Shown piece after piece: positions 36,323-45,707 of a stretch of DNA of 64,000 nucleotides (the stretch's first letter is position 1; the number at the start of each line of letters is the position of its first letter). Source of the stretch: Pseudomonas sp. PSB18 (GTDB lineage: Bacteria > Pseudomonadota > Gammaproteobacteria > Pseudomonadales > Pseudomonadaceae); assembly GCF_014596565.1 (NCBI RefSeq), contig NZ_NOIN01000011.1, positions 1 through 64,000 on the forward strand. The letters run 5' to 3'. Below the pieces are notes generated by a model, which searched no databases, had not been told where the DNA came from, and saw only the letters and a list, made by a program, of their open reading frames with translations. The translations under genes were made by a program, and so were the position numbers.

Positions 36323-37186
36323 CTAGCCGCGTTTACGAAACACAAACACCAGCCCGACGATGATCAGCACCATCCCCAGCAAGCTCAACAGCGCCAGCCG
36401 GTTGCCGAACACCAGGTAATCCATGACCGCGGTCACCGCCGGCACCAGGTAGAACAGGCTGGTGACATTCACCAGGTTGCCCCGTGCAATCAGCCGGTAC
36501 AGCAGCAAGGTCGCCAGCACCGATACCACCAATCCCATCCAGAACACCGGCACGACGAAGCCCGCATTGGCCTCGAAATGGAATGGCTGGAACGGTACGA
36601 ATACCGCACACAGTAGAAGCCCGGCCAGGTATTGCACCGGCAGCGTGCCGAGGGGATTATCGGTAATGCGCTTCTGCATGATCGACCCGGCGGTCATGGA
36701 CACCAGTGCCAGCAACCCGCACAGCATTCCGGCCAAGGACATCCCGGCCAACCCGATGCCCTGGTACACCACCATGACCAATCCGACCAGCCCGAGCGCC
36801 AGGCCGAACAGACGCTGCCAGGAACGCTGACGTTCCACGAACACCACCGTGAGAATGGGTTGTACGCCCATCAGGGTGGCCATCACGCCGGGGGTCACGT
36901 TCATTTGCAAGGCCAATAGATAAAAAATCTGATAGGCCCCCAGCAGCACCAACCCAGTGGTCGCGGCATAGATCATCGGCTTGCCGGCCTTGGGCAGTTT
37001 GAACCTGAACACCGGGATCAACAGCACCAATGCGCACAGTGCGATGGCAAACCGGACCAGCAGAAAAGCAAAAGGTGAGGCGTGGGCCAGGCCCAGTTTG
37101 GAAAAGATTGCCCCGCTGCTCCACAGCAGGACGAACAGGCTCGTGGAAGCCGCCGCCAACAAGGCGTTCTTGGATAGGAAAAACAT
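36323..37186 (-). CDS. EamA/DMT-superfamily transporter
   Basis: 287 residues from the ATG at 37186, chosen because AGGTGG lies 5 bp upstream; a GTG at 37195 would add three residues. Ten hydrophobic segments (LLAAASTSLFVLLWSSGAIF, FAIALCALVLLIPVF, GLALGLVGLVMVVYQGIGLAG, LLSLLGMVLIIVGLVFVF). The start SGAIFSKLGLAHASPFAFL is typical of the RhaT/YdcZ-like DMT family. Substrate unknown. Confidence 0.9.
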   Translation of the reverse strand: MFFLSKNALLAAASTSLFVLLWSSGAIFSKLGLAHASPFAFLLVRFAIALCALVLLIPVFRFKLPKAGKPMIYAATTGLVLLGAYQIFYLLALQMNVTPGVMATLMGVQPILTVVFVERQRSWQRLFGLALGLVGLVMVVYQGIGLAGMSLAGMLCGLLALVSMTAGSIMQKRITDNPLGTLPVQYLAGLLLCAVFVPFQPFHFEANAGFVVPVFWMGLVVSVLATLLLYRLIARGNLVNVTSLFYLVPAVTAVMDYLVFGNRLALLSLLGMVLIIVGLVFVFRKRG

Positions 37187-37526
37187 GGATACCACCTGTA
37201 GTCAGGCAAAAGCCAACTCAGCCGAGGCTGAAGTCCAGTAGTTTTTTCAGGCAGGCACAGGGGGATGGCAACCGTTGCCGATCAGCCCTGAACGCCAACA
37301 CCCGGCGGTGATACGACGGCGTACACCGATGAGCTACTGACAGGTGGGGGATATTGACCGGTCTGCACAGGCTGCTGATTCCCGCACGGCACGACGCCAG
37401 CGTTGAACGCTGGAACCACAACCGCGATGACAGGGAATACAGACATGAGCCGATCTCTTGGGGAGGGTGGGTTCGAAAACCCGACGAGCGCTGACTATAA
37501 CCAGCGCCCGATGTATTGCGCAATGG
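37187..37526. other. Intergenic region, 340 bp, no gene seen
   Basis: It holds the 5' region of the minus-strand EamA gene and lies downstream of lpxO (also minus). A small dyad TCAGCCGAGGCTGA (37218-37231) and a T-arm-like hairpin GGGTTCGAAAACCC near 37470 are visible. Neither extends into a recognisable riboswitch or tRNA. Short frames here lack family features. Confidence 0.4.
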
Positions 37527-38465
37527 CTAACCGAACAACCAATAGCCAAGCGCCGTGAGCACCAGCACCGCCAGTATCGGCCGCATCACCCGGTACACCT
37601 TGGGATACTTGCGTTTCCACTGCTTGACCCGGCCGCTGATACCATCGCTGAACGATTTGCTCCAGGCGTAGGCCTGGTTGATGCCGCCGACGCGTTCATC
37701 ATCCAGATTCTGCGGAGCGGTGGCGCGACCAAGCATGCCGCTGACAGCGCGATTGAGGCGGGTCATCAACCGATTGCTCAAGGGGCGCTCGACATCGCAG
37801 AACAGGATCACGCGGGTCTGGGGTGTTTCATTCTTGACCCAGTGCACGTAGGTTTCGTCGAACATCACATCTTCGCCGTCGCGCCACGCATAGATCTGGC
37901 CATCGACGAAGATCCGGCAATCGTCGGAGTTGGGTGTGGAAAGCCCCAGGTGATAACGCAACGAGCCGGCGAACGGATCGCGGTGCGGGTTCAAATGGCT
38001 GTCACCCGGCAACAGTGCGAACATCGCGCCGCGGACATTGGGAATCCGGTTGACCAGCTCGACGGTCCTGGGACACAGCACTTCGGCCGACGGCAGCGGT
38101 TTGTCGTACCACTTGAGGTAGAAGCGCTTCCAGCCTTTCTTGAAGAACGAGCCGAAGCCGGCATCGTTGTTCTTTTCGGCAGCCCGGATGTAACCCTCGT
38201 CGAACAGATGCATCGCCTCATCACGGATAACCTGCCAGTTGTCCTTGAGCACATCCAGTTCGGGGAATTTGCTGCGGTCCAGGTACGGCTTGGAAGGTAC
38301 GCCGGAAAACAGGTACATCAGAGTGTTGTAGGGGGCAAACAGCGCCGAATGGTTGACAAACTGGCGCAACACCGGCAAACGCGCCTTGCCGCGCAGGTGC
38401 ACGTAAAGGGTACTGCCCAGAAACAGCAGCAGTACCGACGCCTTGGCGACAAACGAAACGGTCAT
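37527..38465 (-). CDS. lpxO: Lipid A 2-hydroxylase, aspartyl/asparaginyl beta-hydroxylase family
   Basis: 312 residues. An N-terminal membrane anchor (ASVLLLFLGSTLYV) and a C-terminal one (RPILAVLVLTALGYWLFG) flank a cytosolic Fe(II)/2-oxoglutarate domain. Candidate iron ligands are H161 and D163 (LNPHRDPFAG) and H208 (DETYVHWV). RYHLGLSTP and the RV.LFCD..RP end are characteristic. LpxO hydroxylates the 3'-secondary acyl chain of lipid A at C2. Assignment to LpxO rather than a general family member is from overall pattern. Confidence 0.88.
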   Translation of the reverse strand: MTVSFVAKASVLLLFLGSTLYVHLRGKARLPVLRQFVNHSALFAPYNTLMYLFSGVPSKPYLDRSKFPELDVLKDNWQVIRDEAMHLFDEGYIRAAEKNNDAGFGSFFKKGWKRFYLKWYDKPLPSAEVLCPRTVELVNRIPNVRGAMFALLPGDSHLNPHRDPFAGSLRYHLGLSTPNSDDCRIFVDGQIYAWRDGEDVMFDETYVHWVKNETPQTRVILFCDVERPLSNRLMTRLNRAVSGMLGRATAPQNLDDERVGGINQAYAWSKSFSDGISGRVKQWKRKYPKVYRVMRPILAVLVLTALGYWLFG

Positions 38466-38659
38466 TCATAACTCCTTGTCAAAAACAGCGGGTGCAACGT
38501 CAACTGCCCGACTTGGCCGGGCGGGCAATGCTAACGGCTCATGGCCCGGGTAAAAATCGTCTGACGCAATATTCACCATTGTGCAGGACGCAATAAACCT
38601 AACAGGCGTCACCTGAACCCTGGCTGACCCTGGTCAAAACACCTTCAATCCTGCTGAAG

Positions 38660-38699
38660 GCTTCTGTGGCGAGGGGATTTATCCCCTCGCCACAGAAGC
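38660..38699. repeat. Short palindromic repeat, GTGGCGAGGGG class
   Basis: Perfect 40-bp palindrome-like hairpin: GCTTCTGTGGCGAGGGGATT followed by its inverted complement. It starts 16 bp past the cysK stop and could also act as a transcript-end hairpin. Confidence 0.85.
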
Positions 38700-38714
38700 T
38701 GTCCTGCCACTGTA

Positions 38715-39689
38715 TTACTGATGGTTTTCCTGTTCGGTAAACAGATCACTGAACAGCATGCTCGACAAGTACCGCTCGCCCGAATCCGGCAGGATCACCA
38801 CGATCGTCTTGCCCTGCATCTCCGGTTTTTCCGCCAGGCGTGCGGCCACGGCCATCGCCGCGCCACAGGAAATGCCACACAGAATGCCCTCTTCCTGCAT
38901 CAAGCGCAGGGCCATGGCCTTGGACTCGTCGTCCGTCACCCGCTCAACCTGATCGACCATCGACAGATCCAGGTTCTTCGGCACGAATCCGGCGCCAATC
39001 CCCTGGATCTTGTGGGGGCTGGGCTTGATTTCCTGACCCGCCAGCGCCTGGGTGATCACCGGCGAACTCTCGGGCTCCACCGCCACCGACAGGATCGGCT
39101 TGCCGCAGGTGTTCTTGATATAGCGGGAGACCCCGGTGATGGTGCCACCGGTGCCCACGCCCGCCACCAGTACGTCCACCGCGCCGTCGGTGTCGTTCCA
39201 GATCTCAGGACCGGTGGTTTTTTCGTGGATCGCCGGGTTCGCCGGGTTATCGAACTGCTGCGGCATGAAGTAACTGGACGGGTCACTGGCAGCAATCTCG
39301 GCGGCCTTCTCGATGGCTCCCTTCATGCCCTTGGCCGGTTCGGTCAACACCAGCTCGGCACCCAGGGCCTTGAGGACCTTGCGCCGTTCGATGCTCATGG
39401 AGGCCGGCATGGTCAGCATCAGTTTGTAGCCGCGAGCAGCGGCGACGAATGCCAGACCGATTCCGGTATTGCCCGAGGTCGGTTCGACGATGGTCATGCC
39501 CGGCTTGAGCCTGCCGGTGCTTTCAGCGTCCCAGATCATGTTCGCGCCGATCCGGCACTTGACCGAATACCCCGGGTTACGCCCTTCGATCTTGGCCAGG
39601 ATGGTCACGCCCCGCGGGGCAATGCGATTGATCTGCACCAGTGGCGTATTGCCGATGGAATGGGCGTTGTCAGCGTAGATACGGCTCAT
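38715..39689 (-). CDS. cysK: Cysteine synthase A (O-acetylserine sulfhydrylase)
   Basis: 324 residues from the ATG at 39689 (MSRIYADNAHSIGNTPLV). The PLP-binding lysine is K44 (NPGYSVKCRIG), the substrate loop is PTSGNTG, the phosphate loop GVGTGGTITG and the C-terminal PDSGERYLS are all present. It makes L-cysteine from O-acetylserine and sulfide. Homodimeric cytosolic enzyme. Adding upstream residues to 39746 is not supported by the family. Confidence 0.96.
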   Translation of the reverse strand: MSRIYADNAHSIGNTPLVQINRIAPRGVTILAKIEGRNPGYSVKCRIGANMIWDAESTGRLKPGMTIVEPTSGNTGIGLAFVAAARGYKLMLTMPASMSIERRKVLKALGAELVLTEPAKGMKGAIEKAAEIAASDPSSYFMPQQFDNPANPAIHEKTTGPEIWNDTDGAVDVLVAGVGTGGTITGVSRYIKNTCGKPILSVAVEPESSPVITQALAGQEIKPSPHKIQGIGAGFVPKNLDLSMVDQVERVTDDESKAMALRLMQEEGILCGISCGAAMAVAARLAEKPEMQGKTIVVILPDSGERYLSSMLFSDLFTEQENHQ

Positions 39690-39820
39690 GACGAGGTCCT
39701 TAGTGAGGCGTGAATACAAGCGCTTAAAGGTATGCCTGTTACCCAAGGGCGTCCAGTTGCACCGAACGTTCCCCGTGCTGCAACGGTCAATGCTTTTAAT
39801 ATCGCCGGAGACTGAATGAC

Positions 39821-40897
39821 ATGAAGCGTCGATACAGCTGGCCGCTGTGGACCCTCGCGGCCATCGTCGTGGTGCTGGTGGCCCTGCATTTCACGTTGCC
39901 TTATCTCGTGCGCAATTACCTGAACGATAAACTGGCCGACATGGGCGACTACCGCGGCCAGGTCACTGACGTGGACCTGGCGCTCTGGCGCGGGGCCTAC
40001 CGGATCAACGGCCTGAAAATCGTCAAGGTCGACGGCAAGGTCCCGGTACCGTTCGTCGATGCGCCGCTGGTCGACCTGTCCGTCAGCTGGCACTCGCTGT
40101 GGTACGACCACGCGGTGGTGGCCGAGGCGGAGTTCGCCCGGCCCGAAGTGAACTTCGTCGATGGTGGTGGCAACCGGCAGAACTCCCAGACCGGCCAGGG
40201 CACCAACTGGCGTGAGCAACTGAGCAAACTGCTGCCGATCACGTTCAACGAGGTGCGGATCAGGGACGGCAAGGTGACCTTTCGCAATTTCAACTCCAAG
40301 CCGCCAGTCAACCTGCGGGCCACTGACGTCAACGCCAGTTTCTATAACCTGACCAACGTGGTCGACACCGAAGGCAAGCGTGACGCCCGTTTCGAGGGCA
40401 AGGCCCTGGTGGCCGAACACGCGCCGCTGGAGGTGCAAGCCACCTTCGACCCGTTGAGCAAGTTCGAGGATTTCGACTTCCGCCTGCGGGCCAGGGACAT
40501 CGAACTCAAGCGTCTGAACGATTTCGCCGCGGCCTACGGCAAGTTCGACTTCAACGCCGGCCATGGCGACCTGGTGATCGAGGCCGAGGCGAACAACGCC
40601 AGGCTCAGCGGCTATATCAAACCGCTGCTGCGGGATGTGGACGTGTTCGATTGGCAGCAAGACGTGGAAAACGAGAAAAAGAATATTTTCCGCTCGGTCT
40701 GGGAAGCGCTGGTCGGCGCAGGCGAAACGGCCCTGAAGAACCAGCGCAAGAACCAGTTCGCCACCCGGGTTGAACTCAGCGGCAATGTCCATCAACAGAA
40801 CATCAGCGCCTTCGAAGCCTTCCTGCAGATCCTGCGCAACGGTTTCGTCGAGGCTTTCAACGCGCGCTACGAGCAGCCGCCGCCCTCGAAGGACTAG
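39821..40897 (+). CDS. DUF748 (AsmA-like) membrane-anchored protein
   Basis: 358 residues. One N-terminal transmembrane anchor (LWTLAAIVVVLVALHFTLPYLV) and a periplasmic beta-rich domain with the DUF748 pattern (YLNDKLADMGDYRGQVTDVDLALWRGAYRINGLKIVKV, FVDAPLVDLSVSWHSLW). Family members belong to the AsmA/YhdP/TamB-like group implicated in envelope lipid transport, but this short version has no assigned function. Divergent from cysK. Confidence 0.85.
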   Translation: MKRRYSWPLWTLAAIVVVLVALHFTLPYLVRNYLNDKLADMGDYRGQVTDVDLALWRGAYRINGLKIVKVDGKVPVPFVDAPLVDLSVSWHSLWYDHAVVAEAEFARPEVNFVDGGGNRQNSQTGQGTNWREQLSKLLPITFNEVRIRDGKVTFRNFNSKPPVNLRATDVNASFYNLTNVVDTEGKRDARFEGKALVAEHAPLEVQATFDPLSKFEDFDFRLRARDIELKRLNDFAAAYGKFDFNAGHGDLVIEAEANNARLSGYIKPLLRDVDVFDWQQDVENEKKNIFRSVWEALVGAGETALKNQRKNQFATRVELSGNVHQQNISAFEAFLQILRNGFVEAFNARYEQPPPSKD

Positions 40898-40899
40898 CC

Positions 40900-40929
40900 T
40901 GTGGCGAGGGAGCAAGCTCCCTCGCCACA
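40900..40929. repeat. Short palindromic repeat, GTGGCGAGGG class variant
   Basis: TGTGGCGAGGGAGC-AA-GCTCCCTCGCCACA is a perfect hairpin three bases past the DUF748 stop codon. Because of its position it may terminate that transcript. Confidence 0.85.
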
Positions 40930-41106
40930 ATCGCCCTCCTTTGTCCGGCCATCCGCCAAGACCGGGTCAACATGTGACGCCCCATTCAGAGACTGAATAC
41001 AGCGTCTGCGTTCACAGTCGGCGGGACGTCGCGTTATAGTCGGGCACGCCATTTATTTCGCGCGCCCCGCCTCGCCGGGCCAGCGACACGTTCGAGGAAA
41101 CTGCAG

Positions 41107-41952
41107 ATGAAGTTCGAAGGCACCCGCGCCTACGTGGCCACCGATGACCTGAAGCTGGCCGTGAACGCCGCCATCACCCTGGAGCGGCCATTGCTGGTCA
41201 AGGGCGAACCGGGCACCGGCAAGACCATGCTGGCCGAGCAACTGGCGGAGTCCTTCGGCGCGCGCTTGATCACCTGGCACATCAAGTCCACCACCAAGGC
41301 CCACCAGGGCCTGTACGAGTACGACGCGGTCAGCCGCCTGCGGGACTCGCAATTGGGCGTGGACAAGGTCCATGACGTGCGCAACTACCTGAAGAAGGGC
41401 AAGCTCTGGGAGGCTTTCGAATCCGAGGAACGGGTCATCCTGCTGATCGACGAGATCGACAAGGCCGACATCGAGTTTCCCAACGACCTGCTGCAGGAAC
41501 TCGACAAGATGGAGTTCTACGTCTACGAGACCGATGAAACCATCAAGGCCAAGCAGCGCCCGATTATCATCATTACCTCCAACAACGAGAAAGAGCTGCC
41601 GGATGCGTTCCTGCGCCGCTGCTTCTTCCACTACATCGCCTTCCCGGACCGCGTCACCCTGCAGAAAATCGTCGATGTGCACTACCCGGACATCAAGAAA
41701 GACCTGGTCAGCGAAGCGCTGGACGTGTTCTTCGACGTGCGCAAAGTACCGGGCCTGAAGAAGAAACCCTCCACGTCCGAGCTGGTGGACTGGCTCAAGC
41801 TGCTGATGGCCGACAATATTGGCGAAGCAGTGCTGCGCGAACGCGATCCGACCAAGGCCATCCCACCGCTGGCCGGCGCCCTGGTCAAGAACGAACAGGA
41901 CGTGCAGTTGCTTGAGCGCCTGGCGTTCATGAGCCGTCGCGGCACGCGTTGA
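41107..41952 (+). CDS. MoxR-family AAA+ ATPase
   Basis: 281 residues. Walker A GEPGTGKT (about residues 36-43), Walker B LLIDEIDKAD, sensor-1 ITSNNEKELPDAFLRRC with arginine finger region. MoxR ATPases act as chaperones that insert cofactors or activate VWA-domain partners. The VWA partner is the next gene, 34 bp downstream, as in CoxD/CoxE-like pairs. Here no oxidoreductase client is adjacent. Confidence 0.92.
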   Translation: MKFEGTRAYVATDDLKLAVNAAITLERPLLVKGEPGTGKTMLAEQLAESFGARLITWHIKSTTKAHQGLYEYDAVSRLRDSQLGVDKVHDVRNYLKKGKLWEAFESEERVILLIDEIDKADIEFPNDLLQELDKMEFYVYETDETIKAKQRPIIIITSNNEKELPDAFLRRCFFHYIAFPDRVTLQKIVDVHYPDIKKDLVSEALDVFFDVRKVPGLKKKPSTSELVDWLKLLMADNIGEAVLRERDPTKAIPPLAGALVKNEQDVQLLERLAFMSRRGTR

Positions 41953-41986
41953 GCCTTCTTCGTCAACAAGCGCGAGGGCAACTGCC

Positions 41987-43165
41987 ATGCTGCTGAACCT
42001 GTTCAATGAGATGCGCGCCGCCAAGGTGCCCGTGTCGGTGCGTGAGCTGCTGGACCTGATCAACGCGCTGAAACAGCGGGTGATCTTTGCCGACATGGAT
42101 GAATTCTATTACTTGTCCCGGGCGATCCTGGTGAAGGACGAGCGCCATTTCGACAAGTTCGACCGGGCGTTCGCCGCTTACTTCAACGGCCTGGAAAAAC
42201 TCGACGACCATCTCCAGGCGCTGATTCCCGAAGACTGGCTGCGCAAGGAATTCGAACGTTCGCTGACCGATGAGGAGCGAGCGCAGATCCAGTCCCTGGG
42301 CGGCCTCGACAAGCTGATCGAGGAATTCAAGAAGCGCCTGGGGGAACAGAAAGAGCGCCATGCCGGCGGCAACAAGTGGATCGGCACCGGCGGCACCAGC
42401 CCGTTTGGCTCCGGCGGTTTCAACCCCGAAGGCATCCGCGTCGGCGACGCCGGCAAGCGCCAGGGCAAGGCCGTGAAAGTCTGGGACCAGCGCGAGTACA
42501 AGAACCTCGACGACCAGGTGGAACTGGGCACCCGCAACATCAAGATTGCCCTGCGCCGCCTGCGCAAGTTCGCCCGTCAGGGGGCGGCCGAAGAGCTGGA
42601 CATCGATGGCACCATCGACCACACCGCCCGAGACGCCGGCCTGTTGAACATCCAGATGCGCCCCGAGCGACGCAACACCGTCAAGCTGTTGCTGCTGTTC
42701 GACATCGGCGGCTCGATGGACGCCCACGTGAAAATCTGCGAAGAACTGTTCTCGGCCTGCAAGACCGAGTTCAAGCACCTGGAGTACTTCTACTTCCACA
42801 ATTTCGTGTACGAGTCGGTGTGGAAAAACAACCTGCGCCGCACCTCGGAACGCACCTCGACCCAGGACCTGCTGCACAAGTACGGCGCGGATTACAAAGT
42901 GATCTTCATCGGCGACGCCGCCATGGCGCCCTATGAAATTACCCAGGCCGGCGGCAGCGTCGAACACTGGAACGAGGAAGCGGGCTATGTATGGATGCAG
43001 CGCTTCATGGAGAAGTACAAGAAACTCATCTGGATCAACCCCTATCCGAAGGACACCTGGGGCTACACCGCCTCGACCAACATCGTGCGGGAATTGGTGG
43101 AGGACCGGATGTACCCGCTGACCCTGCGGGGGTTGGAGGAAGGGATGCGGTTTCTTTCCAAGTAA
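41987..43165 (+). CDS. VWA domain protein, CoxE-like partner of the MoxR ATPase
   Basis: 392 residues. A helical N-terminal region with a Gly-rich linker (GGNKWIGTGGTSPFGSGGFN, about residue 127-146) precedes a C-terminal von Willebrand factor A domain with a MIDAS-like motif DIGGSMD (the usual DxSxS has G in place of the first S). The Asp further on is in FIGDAAM. This is the conserved MoxR-associated VWA protein of proteobacteria. It probably delivers a metal- or ATP-dependent conformational step to a client that is not obvious here. Confidence 0.9.
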   Translation: MLLNLFNEMRAAKVPVSVRELLDLINALKQRVIFADMDEFYYLSRAILVKDERHFDKFDRAFAAYFNGLEKLDDHLQALIPEDWLRKEFERSLTDEERAQIQSLGGLDKLIEEFKKRLGEQKERHAGGNKWIGTGGTSPFGSGGFNPEGIRVGDAGKRQGKAVKVWDQREYKNLDDQVELGTRNIKIALRRLRKFARQGAAEELDIDGTIDHTARDAGLLNIQMRPERRNTVKLLLLFDIGGSMDAHVKICEELFSACKTEFKHLEYFYFHNFVYESVWKNNLRRTSERTSTQDLLHKYGADYKVIFIGDAAMAPYEITQAGGSVEHWNEEAGYVWMQRFMEKYKKLIWINPYPKDTWGYTASTNIVRELVEDRMYPLTLRGLEEGMRFLSK

Positions 43166-43191
43166 GGATTGTTGTCGAGCATCCGGGCCTC

Positions 43192-43258
43192 ATCGCGAGC
43201 AGGCTCGCTCCCACACTGGATCTTCGTCACACCCTGTGGGAGCGAGCCTGCTCGCGAT
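43192..43258. repeat. REP doublet, tail-to-tail orientation
   Basis: ATCGCGAGCAGGCTCGCTCC and its inverted copy lie between the convergent VWA and pxpC genes. Confidence 0.9.
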
Positions 43259-43262
43259 GCTT

Positions 43263-44183
43263 CTAGCGGTCTAAAAGCCCCTGCAAACACGCTACCTGTT
43301 GCCGATGCGCAACCTCCTGCACCACCGGACGCAACCGCACCTGCGTCCCTGGCAGGCATTGCGCCAGCCGCGCCAGGGCCAATGGCGTCAAGGCGCCCAG
43401 GCGGGGATAGCCGCCGATGGTCTGCCGGTCGTTGAGCAGCACGATCGGCTGGCCGTCCGGCGGGACCTGCACGGCACCCAAGGGAATGCCCTCGGAAATC
43501 ATCGCGGGTCCCTGGTATTTCAGCTCAGCCCCCAGCAAGCGAATGCCCATACGGTCGGCACGACTGTCCAGTGTCCAAGGGCTGTTGAACGCGTCGAACA
43601 GGCTCTGTCCGCTGAACGCGCCATTCTGCGCCCCCAGGATCAGGTCCAGTGGCTGGGCCTGCTGGAAATCCGGAATCAGCCTGCCCGGCATCGGCCGAGG
43701 CGTGACCGGGCCTGAATAGCTCAAATGCTCGCCACGACCCAGCGCACGACCCAGCCCATCCAGGCCGCCGAGTTCTTCACGCACCACCGTCGCCCGGCTG
43801 CCCAGTACCGCCGGTGCATCGAAGCCACCGGGGGCCGCGAGGTACGCCCGGGCACCCAGTACAGGTTGGGTCAACGCCAGGGTCTGGCCCTTGCGCAAAC
43901 TGAAATAACGCCACGTTGCCACGGCCTGGCCGTCCAGCCGTGCCCCGAGGTCCGCCCCGGCCAGCGCCAGTACACAATCCTCTTCGGCCACCACCGTGAA
44001 GCCACCGAGGGTGATCTCCACTACCGTCGCGTCCAGGGCATTGCCCAGCATCCAGTTGGCCCAGGCCATCGACAGCCAGTCCGCCGCACCGCCCTGGGTC
44101 ACGCCCAGATGCCTGACGCCAAAACGGCCGCCGTCCTGCAACAGGCACAGCGGTGTGCTGGCCTCGATCAACAAACGGCTCAT
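43263..44183 (-). CDS. pxpC: 5-oxoprolinase subunit C (biotin-dependent carboxylase-like)
   Basis: 306 residues of the KipA/urea amidolyase-like family: TPLCLLQDGGRFGVRHLGVTQGG near the N-terminus, SRADRMGIRLLG and SEGIPLGAVQVPPDGQPIVLLNDRQTIGGYP near the C-terminus. With PxpA and PxpB it cleaves 5-oxoproline to glutamate at the cost of ATP. Its start overlaps the pxpB stop by 4 bp (ATGA type), third gene of the pxpA-pxpB-pxpC order on the minus strand. Confidence 0.95.
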   Translation of the reverse strand: MSRLLIEASTPLCLLQDGGRFGVRHLGVTQGGAADWLSMAWANWMLGNALDATVVEITLGGFTVVAEEDCVLALAGADLGARLDGQAVATWRYFSLRKGQTLALTQPVLGARAYLAAPGGFDAPAVLGSRATVVREELGGLDGLGRALGRGEHLSYSGPVTPRPMPGRLIPDFQQAQPLDLILGAQNGAFSGQSLFDAFNSPWTLDSRADRMGIRLLGAELKYQGPAMISEGIPLGAVQVPPDGQPIVLLNDRQTIGGYPRLGALTPLALARLAQCLPGTQVRLRPVVQEVAHRQQVACLQGLLDR

Positions 44184-44884
44184 GCCAGGGCCTCCTGCGG
44201 TGTGTCGTCGCCGCCCAATGCGATGAATTCGGCGTGGTCCACGGCGACAAAGCGCACCGTGTCGCCGGGCTGCATCAGGCTGTAGCCGTCACGCTCGCGA
44301 TCAAACAGTTTGGCCGGGGTACGACCGATCAGGTTCCAGCCGCCGGGTGATACCAGCGGATACGCCGCGGTCTGGCGCTCGGCGATGCCGACGCTGCCCG
44401 CGGCCACCCGCTTGCGCGGCGTGTCGAGGCGCGGCGCGGCCAGCACTTCGTCCACCAGCCCCATGAACGCAAAACCGGGTGCAAAGCCCAGGGCAAACAC
44501 CTGGTATTCGTGCTCGCTGTGACGACGGATCACCTGCTCCACCGTCAACCCGCTGCGACTCGACAACAGGCTCAGCTCAGGCCCGACGCTGGGGTCGTAC
44601 CACACCGGCAGCACATGGTTCTGGCCGACCGAGCGGGCGTCAGGGGAAAGATTGTTCAACGCCTCGTTGACCAGATCCCGCGCCTGAGCCGGGTTCAACG
44701 CCAGCATGTCGTAATGCACCATCAGCGTGGTGTAGGACGGCACCAGGTCGATCAGGTCCCCGGCGAACACCTCGCGCAGACGCTCACTGGCAGCGAGCAT
44801 CCACGGCATATGGGTCTCGGCAATCTCATCGAACAAGCGCACCATCAGGCAGTCCACCGCGACCACTTCCACCCGTGGTTTCAT
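44180..44884 (-). CDS. pxpB: 5-oxoprolinase subunit B (KipI family)
   Basis: 234 residues, allophanate-hydrolase subunit 1 fold: RLREVFAGDLIDLVPSYTTLMVHYD, LPVWYDPSVGPEL, FALGFAPGFAFMG and RLDTPRKRVAAGSVGIAERQTAAYPLVSPGGWNLIGRTP carry the family signatures. Overlaps pxpA and pxpC by 4 bp each, so the three subunits are translationally coupled. Confidence 0.95.
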   Translation of the reverse strand: MKPRVEVVAVDCLMVRLFDEIAETHMPWMLAASERLREVFAGDLIDLVPSYTTLMVHYDMLALNPAQARDLVNEALNNLSPDARSVGQNHVLPVWYDPSVGPELSLLSSRSGLTVEQVIRRHSEHEYQVFALGFAPGFAFMGLVDEVLAAPRLDTPRKRVAAGSVGIAERQTAAYPLVSPGGWNLIGRTPAKLFDRERDGYSLMQPGDTVRFVAVDHAEFIALGGDDTPQEALA

Positions 44885-45633
44885 GATGCGCGCTGCCGGT
44901 CCAGTGCTTCGCGGATGCGTTGCACCGCCGCTACGGAGCTGGCGTTGTCACCGTGCACGCACAAGGTATTGGCATGCAGGACCAACGCGCTGCCATCGCT
45001 GGCGGTGAGCGAGTCACCACGGGCGATGGTCAGGGCCTGCCCGATGATGACCTCGGCATCGTGATGCACCGCGCCCGGCAACTGGCGCGAAACCAGGTGA
45101 CCGGCGCTGTCGTAAGCACGGTCGGCGAAGGCTTCGAACCACAACGTCAGGCCATATTCGTCACCCAGGGCCTGGGCGGCGCTGTTGTCCCGGGTCGCCA
45201 TCAGCATCAGCGGCAACTGCGGGTCGTAGGCCGCGACGGCCTGGATCACGGCGCGCAGTTGCGCCGGGTTGGCCATCATGTCGTTGTACATCGCGCCATG
45301 GGGTTTGACGTAGCTGACCCGCCCACCCTGGGCCCGGCAGATGCCGTCGAGGGCACCGATCTGGTAATGCAGCAGGTCCTGCAGTTCCTGGGCGGTGTAG
45401 GCCATGGAGCGGCGGCCGAAACCCACCAGGTCCTGATAGGCCGGGTGTGCGCCGATTTGCACGTCATGGCTCAGGGCCAGGCTGACGGTTTTGCGCATGA
45501 TGCTCGGGTCACCGGCGTGAAAACCGCAGGCGATGTTGGCGCAATCGATGAAGGGCATCACCTCTGCGTCCAGACCCATGGTCCAGTTGCCGAAGCTTTC
45601 GCCGATATCGCAGTTCAGTAGCAAGCGGTTCAC
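44881..45633 (-). CDS. pxpA: 5-oxoprolinase subunit A (LamB/YcsF family)
   Basis: 250 residues. The family signatures NCDIGESFGNW (N-terminus), ANIACGFHAGDP and VKPHGAMYNDM are intact, including the acidic and histidine residues of the NodB-like fold. First subunit gene of the pxp operon, preceded by the MFS transporter gene on the same strand (74-bp gap). The operon breaks down spontaneously formed 5-oxoproline. Confidence 0.95.
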   Translation of the reverse strand: MNRLLLNCDIGESFGNWTMGLDAEVMPFIDCANIACGFHAGDPSIMRKTVSLALSHDVQIGAHPAYQDLVGFGRRSMAYTAQELQDLLHYQIGALDGICRAQGGRVSYVKPHGAMYNDMMANPAQLRAVIQAVAAYDPQLPLMLMATRDNSAAQALGDEYGLTLWFEAFADRAYDSAGHLVSRQLPGAVHHDAEVIIGQALTIARGDSLTASDGSALVLHANTLCVHGDNASSVAAVQRIREALDRQRAS

Positions 45634-45707
45634 TTGAACGCTCCTTTGGGTTCTATCTTTTTCACCAGGGGGCTTTGACCATGAGCACCGCCCCGCAGGT
45701 TTATCAG

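Noticed and set aside
37465..37484. tRNA T-arm-like sequence GGGTTCGAAAACCC
   Set aside because: The loop is one base too long for a T-loop and no anticodon, D arm or acceptor stem can be built around it.
37187..37526. Riboswitch upstream of the minus-strand EamA transporter
   Set aside because: Only small isolated hairpins were found; no conserved aptamer core (guanidine, Mn, SAM or others) could be recognised.
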